Of a stretch of 55,280 nt of DNA, positions 1 through 8,995 are shown piece after piece (the first letter of the stretch is position 1; every line of letters starts with the position of its first letter). Below the pieces are notes generated by a model that was not told the origin of the DNA, ran no database searches, and saw nothing but the letters and a program-made list of their open reading frames with translations. This DNA comes from Slackia sp. (lineage in GTDB: Bacteria; Actinomycetota; Coriobacteriia; Anaerosomatales; Anaerosomataceae). Location: NCBI GenBank assembly GCA_020725885.1, contig DYEA01000005.1:1-55280 (forward strand), written 5' to 3'. Position numbers and translations under genes: made by a program.

Positions 1-1
1 C

Positions 2-301
2 GCCAACCACCGCTCCGGCGCCTGCACAGCCTGCCACACCACGCGCTCGTGGCGGTTCACGCATCCGAGCTCGGCTTCCTGCGCCTCGTGCCACCGGGCG
101 CCTGCCAACCACTACGGCAGCAGCTGCGTTTCGTGCCACCGGCCAGGTACGGCGTGGTCGAGGGCGACATTCGCCCACCCGCGGATCCCCGGTGGCGAGC
201 ACACGTACCGCAGCTTCGCGTGCTCCAAGTGCCACCCGAACGGGTACTCGTCGGCCACGTGCACCGCGTGTCACAAGGCCGACCCAGGTGAGGACGACTG
301 A
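2..301 (+). CDS. Multihaem c-type cytochrome, 3' end only (5' end outside window)
   Basis: The reading frame is open from the window edge to the TGA at 299-301, and the start lies upstream. The visible ~99 residues carry five CXXCH haem-attachment motifs in order: CTACH, CASCH, CVSCH, CSKCH and CTACH. They are spaced 10-35 residues apart with little other sequence, as in multihaem or doubled-CXXCH cytochromes. Such proteins are exported and carry electrons outside the membrane. The ATG-initiated reading frame starting at 49 lies out of frame with the haem motifs and is not the gene. The next gene starts 15 bp downstream behind a strong ribosome-binding site, so the two are probably co-transcribed. 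The full haem number and the electron partner cannot be told from this fragment. Confidence 0.85.
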   Translation, partial: ANHRSGACTACHTTRSWRFTHPSSASCASCHRAPANHYGSSCVSCHRPGTAWSRATFAHPRIPGGEHTYRSFACSKCHPNGYSSATCTACHKADPGEDD

Positions 302-316
302 GCAGAGGAGGACACC

Positions 317-784
317 ATGGATGCACGACGCGCGTTGATCGTCGCCGCGGCCGCCGCGGCACTGCTCGCCATCGCGGGCACCGCCATGGCGCTGGCTGGA
401 GGCGGCACCCACGCCAAGGCTCAGGACGGTGCGCTCGTTCCGGTCGAGACATCCGTCGCCGCGCCGGCGCACGATGCGGCTCCAGGCGCGGATCAGAGCC
501 GGCCCCCGGCGCCCACGGACTCAACGGATGCAGACGGGGTAGACGACGCGGACGAGGTGGAAGACTTCGACGACGACCAAGCCGATGCGGACGTCGACGA
601 GACGACCGACGACGCAGAGGACGTGGAGGATGCTGACGAAGCCCACGACGCGGACGAGGTGGAACAAGACGAGGCCGAAGAGGTCGAGGACGACCAGGAC
701 GCTGACGACGACACCGATGACTTCGAACAGCACGAGGCAGACTCGCACGACAGCGAGCACACGGCATCCGGGTCTCACGACTGA
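317..784 (+). CDS. Secreted or membrane-anchored Asp/Glu-rich low-complexity protein
   Basis: This 155-residue protein is preceded by a strong ribosome-binding site (AGAGGAGG, 6 nt before the ATG). Residues 5-30 form one Ala-rich hydrophobic segment, a signal peptide or N-terminal anchor. From about residue 70 to the end it is almost only Asp, Glu, Ala, Val and Thr, with a few His residues near the C terminus. Net charge is strongly negative and no fold or catalytic motif is recognisable. It follows the multihaem c-type gene by 15 bp, and a similar acidic protein follows it. The composition would suit cation or metal binding at the cell surface, but that is inference. Confidence 0.7.
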   Translation: MDARRALIVAAAAAALLAIAGTAMALAGGGTHAKAQDGALVPVETSVAAPAHDAAPGADQSRPPAPTDSTDADGVDDADEVEDFDDDQADADVDETTDDAEDVEDADEAHDADEVEQDEAEEVEDDQDADDDTDDFEQHEADSHDSEHTASGSHD

Positions 785-821
785 TCCATCGCGCCCGGTG
801 CAGCCGGTGCGCCTCCGGTTT

Positions 822-860
822 CGGGAGACCCGCCCCCACCCCTCACAGGCGGGTCTCCCG
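822..860 (+). terminator. Strong hairpin after the first acidic protein gene
   Basis: A perfect 13-bp inverted repeat (arms 822-834 and 848-860, 13-nt loop) lies 38 bp after the stop codon at 784. No clear T-run follows, so it may be a weak or factor-assisted terminator, or an RNA-stability hairpin. Confidence 0.5.
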
Positions 861-905
861 GCCTCGTAGCGTACGCTCGCACGAGAGTCTAGACTGGTGA
901 GCAGG

Positions 906-1295
906 ATGAAGACGTATCGGATCATGACGGTGATGCTCGCGTGCGCCTGCTCGGTCGCGCTTACGGCTGCAGCCATGGCGCGCGGGTCCGCGACTGCCGG
1001 GCGATCTCACGCGACCCCGCCGCTGATCGTCACCGACATCGCCGCGGAGCCCGCAGCAGATGCCACGCACACGCCGTCGGCTCCGCCGAACGCGTCCGAA
1101 CCGACCGCAGCGCCGACCGAGCAGCCCCCAAGCTCTCCAGCACCCTCCGCCGGCGGCGATGACGAGGAGGAACGGCGCGAGACGGTGCGCCCGGAGGTGC
1201 GCGAGGAGCCCGGCGATGAGGCCGACGACGCAGATTCCGAGGCCGACGACGCCTCAGAGCCGGACGAAGGCCACGGCACCGAACACGACGAGTGA
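906..1295 (+). CDS. Second secreted acidic Pro/Asp/Glu-rich protein
   Basis: I use ATG 906, because GGTGA at 896-900 gives a normally spaced ribosome-binding site. An in-frame GTG at 897 is possible but has no ribosome-binding site of its own. The product (129 residues) has an N-terminal hydrophobic segment with two Cys (residues ~5-25), which looks like a signal peptide. A Pro/Ala/Thr-rich linker follows, then a Glu/Asp-rich tail ending in His and acidic residues. It resembles the product of 317-784 in composition and layout. The response-regulator gene begins 7 bp after its stop, so this protein is probably made with the two-component system. It may be a sensor accessory protein; the function is unknown. 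Confidence 0.65.
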   Translation: MKTYRIMTVMLACACSVALTAAAMARGSATAGRSHATPPLIVTDIAAEPAADATHTPSAPPNASEPTAAPTEQPPSSPAPSAGGDDEEERRETVRPEVREEPGDEADDADSEADDASEPDEGHGTEHDE

Positions 1296-1302
1296 GGCGG
1301 CC

Positions 1303-1968
1303 ATGCGGGTGCTCTTGGTCGAAGACGAAGACCGGATCGCCTCGTTCATCACGAAAGGCCTCCGCGCCGAGGGCCACGCCGTCGACACCGCCAAGACCGT
1401 CGCCGAGGCGCACGCCCTCATCGGGAACCAGCAGTACGATGTCGTGCTGCTCGATCTCCGTCTGCCTGACGGTCACGGCGTCTCGGTCCTGCGTGCGATC
1501 CGCGCCCGCGACCCGGAATCCCCGGTCATCGTGCTGAGCGCGCTCGGCTCGACGGACGACAAAGTCTCGTTGCTCGACGAAGGCGCCGACGACTACCTGG
1601 TCAAACCGTTCGAGTTCGCCGAGCTGTCCGCACGGATCAGGGCCGCGACGCGCCACGGGCAACGAAGCGCGCGCGTCCTGGAGGTCGGCGACCTACGGCT
1701 GGACACCAAGACGCGGGTCGCCACGAGGGGCGGCGTCTCCATCGAGCTGCCCAGCCGGGAGTTCGCGCTGCTCGAGTACCTGATGCGCCACGCCGGGCAG
1801 GTCCTGACGCGGCAGCAGATCATCGACGCCGTCTGGGGCTTCGGCTTCGAGAGCGCGAGCAACGTCGTGGACGTGTACGTCGGGTACCTGAGGCGCAAGC
1901 TCGATCGCCCCGGCGAGGCGTCGGTGATCGAGACGGTCCGCGGAGCCGGCTACCGTGTCCGGGCGTAG
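1303..1968 (+). CDS. OmpR/PhoB-family response regulator
   Basis: This 221-residue protein has two domains. The receiver domain (residues ~1-115) shows the acidic pocket EDED near residue 8, the phospho-acceptor Asp51 (in LLDLRLPDG) and the conserved Lys in LVKPF. The winged-helix DNA-binding domain (~125-221) ends with the typical VDVYVGYLRRKLD and GAGYRVRA signatures. ATG 1303 starts the receiver fold exactly and has GAGGCGG just upstream; the frame is open further upstream but reads through the preceding gene. The 3' end overlaps the histidine kinase gene by 14 bp, so the pair is translationally coupled. The stimulus is unknown. Confidence 0.93.
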   Translation: MRVLLVEDEDRIASFITKGLRAEGHAVDTAKTVAEAHALIGNQQYDVVLLDLRLPDGHGVSVLRAIRARDPESPVIVLSALGSTDDKVSLLDEGADDYLVKPFEFAELSARIRAATRHGQRSARVLEVGDLRLDTKTRVATRGGVSIELPSREFALLEYLMRHAGQVLTRQQIIDAVWGFGFESASNVVDVYVGYLRRKLDRPGEASVIETVRGAGYRVRA

Positions 1969-3358
1969 GCGGCTCTCGGCGGTATCGCGCGTCGCGATCG
2001 GCACAACGGTCGCGATCGCTGCGGGCGTCGTCGCGGTCTCGACGGTCTCGTACGCGATCGTCGCGCGCTCCTTGAGCACGCAGCTCGATGCCCGGCTGGT
2101 GCAGGAGACCTCGTGGTTCGCCGAGGCGGTCGCGCAGGGCAAGCCGGCCTCTCGTGAAGCGCTGCGAGAGGCGGTCCGCGCGTACTTCGCTTCGCACAGC
2201 TCCCCTTCGGCGGAACAGGCGCCGATCCTGGTGGTGAGACTCGCCGACGGCACCGTGATCTCCAACAGCGAAGTCAGGCTGGAATCGGTCGTCGCGACGG
2301 CGTCGCAGCCGCCCGGGCCGTCCATCAAAACGGCGGCCTTCGAAGGCCGACGCTACCGCGTCGCCTCGTCCCCGATCACCGGCCGCGACGGCATCGTGCT
2401 CGGCACGTTCTGGGCTGCGCTGTCGCTGCGCGAGACCGAAGCGGTGCGGACCGACCTCGCCACGACGCTCGCCCTCGTCAGCGTCGCCGTGACGATCCTC
2501 GGGGCAGCGGCCTCCGCGACGATCGCGCGCGCGGCTCTCGCCCCGCTCAGACGAGTCGCTGCCGCCGTGGAAGCCATCGAAGACGCGTCCGAGCGCCGCG
2601 AGATCCCCTACGACGGCCCGCGGGACGAGGTCGGCCTCCTCGTCGAGGCGATCGACCGGCTCCTTGAACGGGTCGAGACGGCCCTCGCTGAGCAGAAACG
2701 CTTCGTGGCGGATGCGTCGCACGAGCTGCGCACGCCGCTCGCCATCGCGCGCGGGCACCTCGGCCTGCTGCGGCAGGCGTGCGCCGAGAAGGCCCCGGCC
2801 GGCGAATCGCTCGACGTCGTCAACGACGAGCTCCTGCGCATGGAGCGGATCATCGCCGACCTCCTCGACCTCGCCGCGCTCGACGCCGGCGGCGCCCCAC
2901 GGCCGTTCCAGGCGCTCGACGTGTCTGTGCTCCTCGCGGAGACCGCGCACCGGGCCCGCACCATGGGCGCGAGGGACGTGCGGGTGTCGGCTCCGCCGGA
3001 TGTGTGGGTGTCTGGCGACCCCGACCTGCTTGAGCGAGCCCTCACGAACATCGTCAAGAACGCCCTGGCCGCAGCGGGCGCGGACGCCCCGCTCGAGCTG
3101 GCCGCCCACGCCGGCGACGGCACGGTGACGATCTCGGTCGCGGACCGCGGGCCGGGCATTCCCGACGAGGACGTGGGCCGCATCTTCGAGCGATTCTTCC
3201 GAGGCGCTTTGAGGCGCTCCGACGGGGACGGAAGCGGGCTCGGCCTTGCGATCGCCGCACAGATCGCCGCGCTGCACCGGGGCTCTATCGCCGCGACGAA
3301 CCGCCCCGGCGGCGGCGCGATCTTCACCGTGACGCTGCCGCGTCTTCGGGACGTCTGA
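1955..3358 (+). CDS. Membrane sensor histidine kinase
   Basis: This 467-residue protein starts at a GTG inside the end of the response-regulator gene. Layout: transmembrane helix (~12-37), extracytoplasmic sensor region (~38-165), second helix (~168-195), HAMP linker, HisKA domain with His256 in ASHELRTP, then the ATPase domain. The ATPase domain shows the N box (LTNIVKNAL), G1 box (DRGPGIPDED), F box (FERFFRG) and G2 box (GSGLGLAI). All catalytic motifs are intact. It should autophosphorylate and pass phosphate to Asp51 of the neighbouring regulator. The sensor region resembles no ligand-binding domain I can name. The gene converges on selB with a 6-bp gap. Confidence 0.93.
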   Translation: MSGRRRLSAVSRVAIGTTVAIAAGVVAVSTVSYAIVARSLSTQLDARLVQETSWFAEAVAQGKPASREALREAVRAYFASHSSPSAEQAPILVVRLADGTVISNSEVRLESVVATASQPPGPSIKTAAFEGRRYRVASSPITGRDGIVLGTFWAALSLRETEAVRTDLATTLALVSVAVTILGAAASATIARAALAPLRRVAAAVEAIEDASERREIPYDGPRDEVGLLVEAIDRLLERVETALAEQKRFVADASHELRTPLAIARGHLGLLRQACAEKAPAGESLDVVNDELLRMERIIADLLDLAALDAGGAPRPFQALDVSVLLAETAHRARTMGARDVRVSAPPDVWVSGDPDLLERALTNIVKNALAAAGADAPLELAAHAGDGTVTISVADRGPGIPDEDVGRIFERFFRGALRRSDGDGSGLGLAIAAQIAALHRGSIAATNRPGGGAIFTVTLPRLRDV

Positions 3359-3364
3359 GCGCCA

Positions 3365-5278
3365 CTACCCCTCCGCGCGCTTGCCGAGCGTGCGCGCGTC
3401 GCCCTCGCGCTTCGTGACGCCCTGCGCGTCAAAATGCTCGAGCAGCGGCACGACGTACTTGCGGCTCGATCCGGTGATGTCGCGCGCGTCTTTCGCGAGC
3501 ATGCTGCCGTGCTCGCGGATGTACGCGACGATCTTCCGCCGCGCCTCGTCCACCGCCGCCGCGTCGAAGTGCAGGTCAGGCCCGACGCGCACCACCTCGC
3601 CTGAGGCGACCAGCTTGGTAAGCACCCGGCGCACGACGTCGAGCGGCGCGCCCGCCGACTGCGCGAGCTCGGCCATGCCCTGCGGCTGCAGCCCTTGCTC
3701 GGCGAGCAGCGACTTGATCCGCTCGCGCACCGCCTCCTCCTCGGCGAGCGCGGCAGAGGCCGCCTTGGGATGCCGCACCTCGCCGCCGGCGAGCGCCGCC
3801 CGTCCCGCCTCGACGGCGCGCGCAAGCAGCGCGTCGAAGACCTTCGGCTCCAGCCGCTTGTCCACGCGGTCGCGCAAGGCGAGCGCAGAGACGCCCGTCG
3901 CGGTCGGATTCTCGTCGTGGAACGCCTTCAGTTCCGCCTCGATCGCGTCGAGCAGGCCAGCGAGCGCCTCGCGCGTCACGAAGAACGTCTCCGAACCGAC
4001 CTTCAGCCGCTCGAGGTCGGCCTTGTTCAGCTGGTCGGCCACCTGCGGGCGCGGCAGCCCGAGCGCGAGCGCCGCCTGCGCGCTCGTCATCGGGATGGCT
4101 CGCGCACGCAGCAGGCCGAGCGCGGCGCCGCCGAGGTCTCCTGTGCGCAGCGCTTCCAGCAGCTCCCGCTCGTGCTCCTTCAGGCGCGTCCGCCGCGGCG
4201 GGAGCACGTCGAGCACCACCCCGCCGCCGATCGTCCACATCGGCGAGTAGCGCCGGATGATGAAACGGTCCCCGTAGCGCGGCATGAGCGGCTCCTCGAG
4301 CCGCACCTGCGCGTACCCGCGCTCGCCCGGCATGAGCGCCTCGGAGTCCATGAGCAGCACGCGGCCCAGCACCTCGCGCGTGCCGTGATGCACGTGCACG
4401 CGGGTGCCGGTCTCGAACGGCTTGTCTTCGCTCGCGAGGTACGTCACCCACGCGTCGAAGCGGTCGGTGACGCTCAGCGAGCCGGGCTCAGCCACCACGT
4501 CTCCGCGCTCGACCTCGTCGCGCTCCAGCCCGGCCAGGTTGAGCGCCACGCGGTTGCCCGCCCGGGCCCTGTCGACGGCCTGGCCGTGCACCTGCACCGA
4601 GCGGATGCGGCCCTGCTTGCCGCTCGGGTAGATCTCGACCTGCGCGTCATGCTCCGCGACGCCGCTCCAGAGCGTGCCCGTGACCACCGTGCCCGCGCCT
4701 GCGATCGTGAACACGCGGTCGACCGGCAGCCGCATCGGCAGGTCGGCGTGCCGCGCGGCCGTCTCGGCAGCGACCGCATCGATCGCCGCCTTGAGCTCCT
4801 CCAGCCCCTGTCCGGTCTTCGACGAGACCGGCACGATCGGCGCGCCGTCGATGCTCGTACCCGCGATCAGCTCCCGCACGTCCTCGGCCACGAGCTCCAG
4901 CCACTCCTCATCGACCAGGTCCGCTTTCGTGAGCGCAACGACGCCCGCGGGCACGCCGAGCAGGTCGATGATCGCGAGGTGCTCGCGGGTCTGCGGCATG
5001 ACGCCGTCGTCTGCTGCCACCACGAACAGCACGACGTCGATGCCGGTCGCGCCGGCCACCATCTGCCGGACGAACCGCTCGTGCCCAGGGACGTCCACCA
5101 CGCCCATCGACCGCCCGCTCGGCAGCTCCAGCCGCGCGAAGCCCAATTCGATGGTGACACCGCGCTCCTTCTCCTCTGGCAAGCGGTCAGGATCGGTGCC
5201 CGTCAGCGCTTTGACGAGCGAGGACTTGCCGTGGTCGATGTGACCTGCGGTGCCGAGCACGAGGGACGGTGCGGACAT
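3365..5278 (-). CDS. selB: Selenocysteine-specific elongation factor SelB
   Basis: SelB is the EF-Tu-like GTPase that carries Sec-tRNA(Sec) to UGA codons marked by a SECIS hairpin. The 637-residue product has the GTPase motifs GHIDHGKS (G1), DVPGHE (G3) and TKAD (G4) in the first ~150 residues. Translation-factor beta-barrel domains follow, then a C-terminal region of about 250 residues with the winged-helix repeats that bind SECIS RNA. Length is normal for bacterial SelB. ATG 5278 is preferred over the adjacent TTG 5281 because AGGAGG lies 4 nt before the ATG. selA lies 35 bp upstream on the same strand, so selA-selB form an operon. Confidence 0.95.
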   Translation of the reverse strand: MSAPSLVLGTAGHIDHGKSSLVKALTGTDPDRLPEEKERGVTIELGFARLELPSGRSMGVVDVPGHERFVRQMVAGATGIDVVLFVVAADDGVMPQTREHLAIIDLLGVPAGVVALTKADLVDEEWLELVAEDVRELIAGTSIDGAPIVPVSSKTGQGLEELKAAIDAVAAETAARHADLPMRLPVDRVFTIAGAGTVVTGTLWSGVAEHDAQVEIYPSGKQGRIRSVQVHGQAVDRARAGNRVALNLAGLERDEVERGDVVAEPGSLSVTDRFDAWVTYLASEDKPFETGTRVHVHHGTREVLGRVLLMDSEALMPGERGYAQVRLEEPLMPRYGDRFIIRRYSPMWTIGGGVVLDVLPPRRTRLKEHERELLEALRTGDLGGAALGLLRARAIPMTSAQAALALGLPRPQVADQLNKADLERLKVGSETFFVTREALAGLLDAIEAELKAFHDENPTATGVSALALRDRVDKRLEPKVFDALLARAVEAGRAALAGGEVRHPKAASAALAEEEAVRERIKSLLAEQGLQPQGMAELAQSAGAPLDVVRRVLTKLVASGEVVRVGPDLHFDAAAVDEARRKIVAYIREHGSMLAKDARDITGSSRKYVVPLLEHFDAQGVTKREGDARTLGKRAEG

Positions 5279-5313
5279 CAAGCCTCCTGTCGCTCCTTCT
5301 GCCGCGCGCCGCG

Positions 5314-6705
5314 CTACCCGGCAAGCGCCGAAAGCGCCCCGACGATGACGTCGTCGTCGCCGTCAAGCAGCGTGCGCGGGTCGATGAGCAGACGCTCCTC
5401 GCTGATGCGGGCGACGATCGGCGGCTCGCCGCAGCGCAATCGCGCCTCGAGCTCGGCGACGCTCATCTGCGACGGAATCACCGTCGTCACCACCGTGGGG
5501 ATGTCCGCCATCGGGAGCGCCCCGCCGCCAGCGCGCGAGACCTCCTCGGCGGTGCCGGTCGCGTACGCGCCCCCGCACGCCTCGGCGATGCGGGCCGCGA
5601 GCCGCTCGGCGCGCTCGCGCATCTCGTCGACGCCGGCAGACAGCATCCGAAGCGTCGGGATCTCCCGCTTCGCCCGGTCCGGGTCGAGGTAGAGGCGCAG
5701 CGTCACCTCGAGCGCCGCGAGCGTCATCTTGTCGAGGCGGACCGCCCGCGCCATCGGATGCTTCTTGAGCGCCTGCACGACGTGCCACTTGCCGGCGATG
5801 ATGCCGGCCTGCGGGCCGCCTAAGAGCTTGTCGCCCGAGCAGGTCACCACGTCGGCGCCGGCGGCCACGGACTCGCCGATCGTCGGCTCGTACGGCAGTC
5901 CCCACTGCCGTAGGTCGACGAGCACGCCTGAGCCCTGGTCCTCCATCACCGGGATGCCGTGCCGCGCGCCGAGCTCGACGAGCTCCTCGAGCGAGACCTC
6001 CTGCGTGAACCCGACGACGCGGTAGTTGCTCGTGTGGACCTTGAGCAGCAGCCCCGTGTCGGGCGTGATCGCGGCCTCGTAGTCGCGCAGGTGCGTCTTG
6101 TTGGTGGTGCCGACCTCCACCATCACAGCGCCGCTTTCGCGCATGACGTCCGGCACGCGGAACGACCCGCCGATCTCGACGAGCTGGCCACGGCTCACGA
6201 TCGCGCGCTTCCCGCGTGCGAGCCCCGCCAGCGAGAGCAGCACAGCGGCGGCGTTGTTGTTGACCGCCATGGCGGCCTCGGCGCCGGTCAGGCGGCAGAT
6301 GAGCTCCTCGACGTGGGCGTGCCGGCTGCCGCGCTCGCCGGCCTCGACGTCGTACTCGAGCGTCGAGTACGCGCCCGAGACCTCCGCCACGGCCTCGACG
6401 GCCTCGCGCGCGAGGCACGAGCGCCCCAGGTTCGTGTGAACGACGATGCCGGTGGCGTTGACGACGCGCCGGAGCGACCTGCGCGCCTTGCGCTCCACTA
6501 GCGCCGCGACGCGGGCCGCGACCGCGTGCTCGGAGACGTCCGGCTCGCCGCCTGAGCGGATCTCCTCGCGCAAGGCGTCGAGCGTCTCGCGCACCGCGTC
6601 GGTCACGAGCACGCGCGGGTGCACCGAGGCGAGCGCGGCGAGGTCGTCCCGCTCCAGGAGCCGGTCCACCTTGGGAAGCGCGCGGAAAAGCGACTGGGTG
6701 TCCAT
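5314..6705 (-). CDS. selA: L-seryl-tRNA(Sec) selenium transferase SelA
   Basis: SelA is a PLP enzyme that converts Ser-tRNA(Sec) to Sec-tRNA(Sec) with selenophosphate. The 463-residue protein has the family N-terminal domain (LPKVDRLL) and a fold-type I PLP domain. Lys293, in SGDKLLGGPQAG, is the expected PLP lysine. VNATGIVVHTNLGR and NNNAAAVLL are further family signatures. Length is normal. The gene lies 35 bp upstream of selB on the same strand. It is divergent from the NapH-like gene at 6840, with 134 bp between them. The ribosome-binding site before ATG 6705 is weak. Confidence 0.96.
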   Translation of the reverse strand: MDTQSLFRALPKVDRLLERDDLAALASVHPRVLVTDAVRETLDALREEIRSGGEPDVSEHAVAARVAALVERKARRSLRRVVNATGIVVHTNLGRSCLAREAVEAVAEVSGAYSTLEYDVEAGERGSRHAHVEELICRLTGAEAAMAVNNNAAAVLLSLAGLARGKRAIVSRGQLVEIGGSFRVPDVMRESGAVMVEVGTTNKTHLRDYEAAITPDTGLLLKVHTSNYRVVGFTQEVSLEELVELGARHGIPVMEDQGSGVLVDLRQWGLPYEPTIGESVAAGADVVTCSGDKLLGGPQAGIIAGKWHVVQALKKHPMARAVRLDKMTLAALEVTLRLYLDPDRAKREIPTLRMLSAGVDEMRERAERLAARIAEACGGAYATGTAEEVSRAGGGALPMADIPTVVTTVIPSQMSVAELEARLRCGEPPIVARISEERLLIDPRTLLDGDDDVIVGALSALAG

Positions 6706-6768
6706 GCGGCCATTCTAGCGGAGCGCCCAAGCCGCACAAGCGGAAGCGTGCGGGTGGAATCCACCGTT

Positions 6769-6786
6769 CCTTCACGGCGCCTTCAC
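6769..6786 (+). promoter_or_regulatory. Direct repeat CCTTCAC with 11-bp period
   Basis: CCTTCAC occurs at 6769-6775 and again at 6780-6786, exactly one helical turn apart, in the selA/NapH-like intergenic region. A TACTAT hexamer, a possible -10 element, lies just downstream. OmpR/PhoB-family regulators typically bind direct repeats of 11-bp period. Assignment to the regulator at 1303-1968 is inference. Confidence 0.4.
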
Positions 6787-6839
6787 AGGAGTTCGTTTTA
6801 CTATGCACGAATCCAGGCCGCAGACGTCGAGGAGGACCG

Positions 6840-8111
6840 ATGCCCGCGAACCACAGCGAGACCGCCCCGCGCCCAGCCCAGCCCCCGCTCGCGCCCAAAG
6901 CGCCCCGGCGCGCCGCCCGCCTCGTCCGCTGGGCGGTCCTCGCTGTGGTGCTGGCAGCCACCACGGCGCTCGGCATCCTGCACCAGAAAGCCGGCGTCGG
7001 GAAACCCGTCGGCGTGGACGCGCTGTGCCCGTTCGGCGGCCTGGAGACTCTGTGGTCGCTGGTGAGCACAGGCACGCTCCTTCGGCGCGTCGCGCTCTCG
7101 AGCGTCTTGCTCCTCGGCGCAGCCGTCGCCACTGCCCTGGTATTCCGGCGCACGTTCTGCGGCCGCATCTGCCCGCTCGGGTTCCTGCAGGAGCTCGCCG
7201 GCCGCATCGGACGGGGCGTGTTCGGCCGCCGTCTCGAGGTGCCCGCCGCGCTCGACAGGCCCGCGCGGCTCCTCAAGTACGTCGTCCTCGGCGTCTCGCT
7301 GCTCGCCGCGTGGCAGACGGCTGAGCTCGCGATCAGGCCGTACGACCCGTGGGTGGCATACCAGCACCTCACGTCGCCAGAGGTGCTCACCGAGTTCGGA
7401 GTCGGCCTGGCGGTGCTCGGGGTCTCTCTCGTCGGCTCGTTCTTCTACGACCGCTTCTTCTGCAAGTACGCCTGCCCGATGGGCGCGTTCCTGGCGCTGG
7501 TCTCGCGCTTCGGCCTCGTCAAGGTCCGCCGCAACGCCTCAACGTGCATCGACTGCAAGGCGTGCGACCGCGCCTGCCCGGCCAACGTCAGCGTCTCCAC
7601 GGCAGACGTCGTCACGAGCCCCGAGTGCATCGACTGCGGCGAGTGCGTGGCGGCCTGCCCGGTCGCAGGCACGCTCGCACAAGGCACCAAGACCCGCGCG
7701 CTCACGCCTGTGGCTGCAAGCGTGCTTTCGGTGGCGCTGTTCGCGTCGCTCGTCGGCGGGGCGACCGCGGCAGGCGTCTTCGGCTGGACGATGCCGACCT
7801 TGAAGCAAGAGATGCAGCGGCGCGGCAGCGGCGACGGAGGCGAAGCTCCGGCAGCCGGCACCCTCGACACGTCGCTCATCCGCGGCTCGACGACCATCTC
7901 CGAGATCGTCGACGCCACCGGCATCCCAGCTGAGGAGTTCACCCGTGTGTACGGCGTTCCCGCCTCAGAGCAGGACCGGCCGCTCAAGGAGCTCAAGGAC
8001 ACCTACGGATGCTACCCGGGCGACGTCCGCGCGTTCGTCGAGCTGTACCTCACCGACCCGGCAGCAGCCGCCACGTACGTGCCAGGATCGGCGACGGAGG
8101 GCGGGCACTAG
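6840..8111 (+). CDS. NapH-like membrane Fe-S protein with ferredoxin domain and C-terminal extension
   Basis: This 423-residue integral membrane protein passes electrons between the quinone pool and a soluble or exported partner. It has about five hydrophobic segments and two NapH/NosR-type CxxxCP motifs (CGRICP near residue 105, CKYACP near 212). Two 4Fe-4S motifs follow: CIDCKACDRACP and CIDCGECVAACP. A further helix comes next. A C-terminal domain of ~75 residues after about residue 345 (SEIVDATGIPAEEF) is of a type seen appended to membrane electron-transfer proteins. The ribosome-binding site is GAGGAGG. No nap or nos reductase gene is adjacent, so the partner is unknown. Confidence 0.85.
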   Translation: MPANHSETAPRPAQPPLAPKAPRRAARLVRWAVLAVVLAATTALGILHQKAGVGKPVGVDALCPFGGLETLWSLVSTGTLLRRVALSSVLLLGAAVATALVFRRTFCGRICPLGFLQELAGRIGRGVFGRRLEVPAALDRPARLLKYVVLGVSLLAAWQTAELAIRPYDPWVAYQHLTSPEVLTEFGVGLAVLGVSLVGSFFYDRFFCKYACPMGAFLALVSRFGLVKVRRNASTCIDCKACDRACPANVSVSTADVVTSPECIDCGECVAACPVAGTLAQGTKTRALTPVAASVLSVALFASLVGGATAAGVFGWTMPTLKQEMQRRGSGDGGEAPAAGTLDTSLIRGSTTISEIVDATGIPAEEFTRVYGVPASEQDRPLKELKDTYGCYPGDVRAFVELYLTDPAAAATYVPGSATEGGH

Positions 8112-8152
8112 GCCGCTCCCGCTCACGCGCCTCCGCACGAGCCGCCCGCGCG

Positions 8153-8602
8153 TCAGCCCAGCACTTCCTCGAGGTGGAACCCGCGATCGAACGGGTCGCG
8201 GAACGCAACCCCCTCGATGGTCCTCCCATCCTGGAAGTCCTCCGAGAGCACCACGGGGACGCCGTGGACGAGAGCGGCCGCCCAGATTTGCGCATCGAAG
8301 TACGACAGGCCATGCTGCGCTACGCCGCGGACGGCCTCGTGAACGACGGCTGCGTCCACGCTGAGCACGTCGAAGATCTCAGCGAAATGCACGACCTGCC
8401 TTGCAGCGACCGCTGCCGTAAGGGGAACCGCGAACTTCCGGCTCACGACGACGAAGAACTCCCCGAGAACCTGCGTCGAGACGCATCCGGCCCCGGCAGC
8501 CGCTAGGCCTGCGACGACTGCGGTCGCTCTTGCGCGCTTTGCGGGCTCGTCGCCGTCGAACAGGTAGACCAGGACATTCGTGTCAACGAGCGCCGCGGCC
8601 AT
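8153..8602 (-). CDS. vapC: PIN-domain toxin, VapC type
   Basis: This 149-residue PIN-domain ribonuclease has the conserved acidic residues in order: Asp7 (VDTNV), Glu48 (LGEF), Asp103 (YFDAQIW) and a C-terminal acidic cluster 121-125 (EDFQD). These coordinate the metal ions that cleave RNA, usually tRNA or rRNA. Its start lies 20 bp inside the end of the antitoxin gene, the normal vapBC arrangement. All catalytic residues are present, so the toxin should be active. Confidence 0.88.
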   Translation of the reverse strand: MAAALVDTNVLVYLFDGDEPAKRARATAVVAGLAAAGAGCVSTQVLGEFFVVVSRKFAVPLTAAVAARQVVHFAEIFDVLSVDAAVVHEAVRGVAQHGLSYFDAQIWAAALVHGVPVVLSEDFQDGRTIEGVAFRDPFDRGFHLEEVLG

Positions 8603-8849
8603 GCGCGTCCTCGCGCGTCCAACGATGCCCGCCGCTGCCGACGCCGGCCTCGGCGGCCCGCTCGCTCGCCTCGAGCACGGACCGCCACGCTTCCGCTCGC
8701 AGGCGCTGCCGCTCCTGCTCAGCGAGCAACGCGTCGATCGCCTCGCGGATGAGGGCCGACTGCGACACCCCCATCTCGCGTGCCTTGGACGCCAAAGCGC
8801 GGTCCTGCTCCCGAGTGATGACGACCTGCTTGCGGACCATGCGCTCCAT
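8583..8849 (-). CDS. vapB: Ribbon-helix-helix antitoxin, VapB type
   Basis: This 88-residue protein has an N-terminal ribbon-helix-helix domain (residues ~5-45: RKQVVITREQ, then SQSALIREAIDALL). A Glu/Arg-rich helix and a disordered tail, which would bind the toxin, follow. Such proteins neutralise VapC and repress their own operon. It overlaps vapC by 20 bp. ATG 8849 is used; ATG 8840 is an alternative start. A TATACT hexamer about 60 bp upstream on this strand is a likely -10 element. Confidence 0.82.
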   Translation of the reverse strand: MERMVRKQVVITREQDRALASKAREMGVSQSALIREAIDALLAEQERQRLRAEAWRSVLEASERAAEAGVGSGGHRWTREDAHGRGAR

Positions 8850-8959
8850 GATGCGGCGTAGCTCCTACCGGTGCGTGAACGGTTCCTTCCCGACTATTAC
8901 ACACCAGTATACATACCGACCGCCCAGACCGATGCCCCGTGCGTTCCTCCTGCACAACC

Positions 8960-8995
8960 AGAGGGAGACGCCTGGGCAGCCCAGGCCGGCCCTCT
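8960..8995 (-). terminator. Hairpin at the end of the selD-yedF operon
   Basis: A perfect 7-bp inverted repeat with 3-nt loop (8970-8986) lies inside a second pairing of AGAGGG with CCCTCT (8960-8965 with 8990-8995). The outer arm overlaps the stop codon of the YedF-like gene. No T-run follows. Confidence 0.4.

Noticed and set aside
49-291. 80-codon frame at the window start
   Set aside because: The other plus-strand frame carries five CXXCH motifs, so this one is a shadow.
5279-5313. tRNA-Sec gene between selA and selB
   Set aside because: The gap is only 35 bp and has no tRNA fold.
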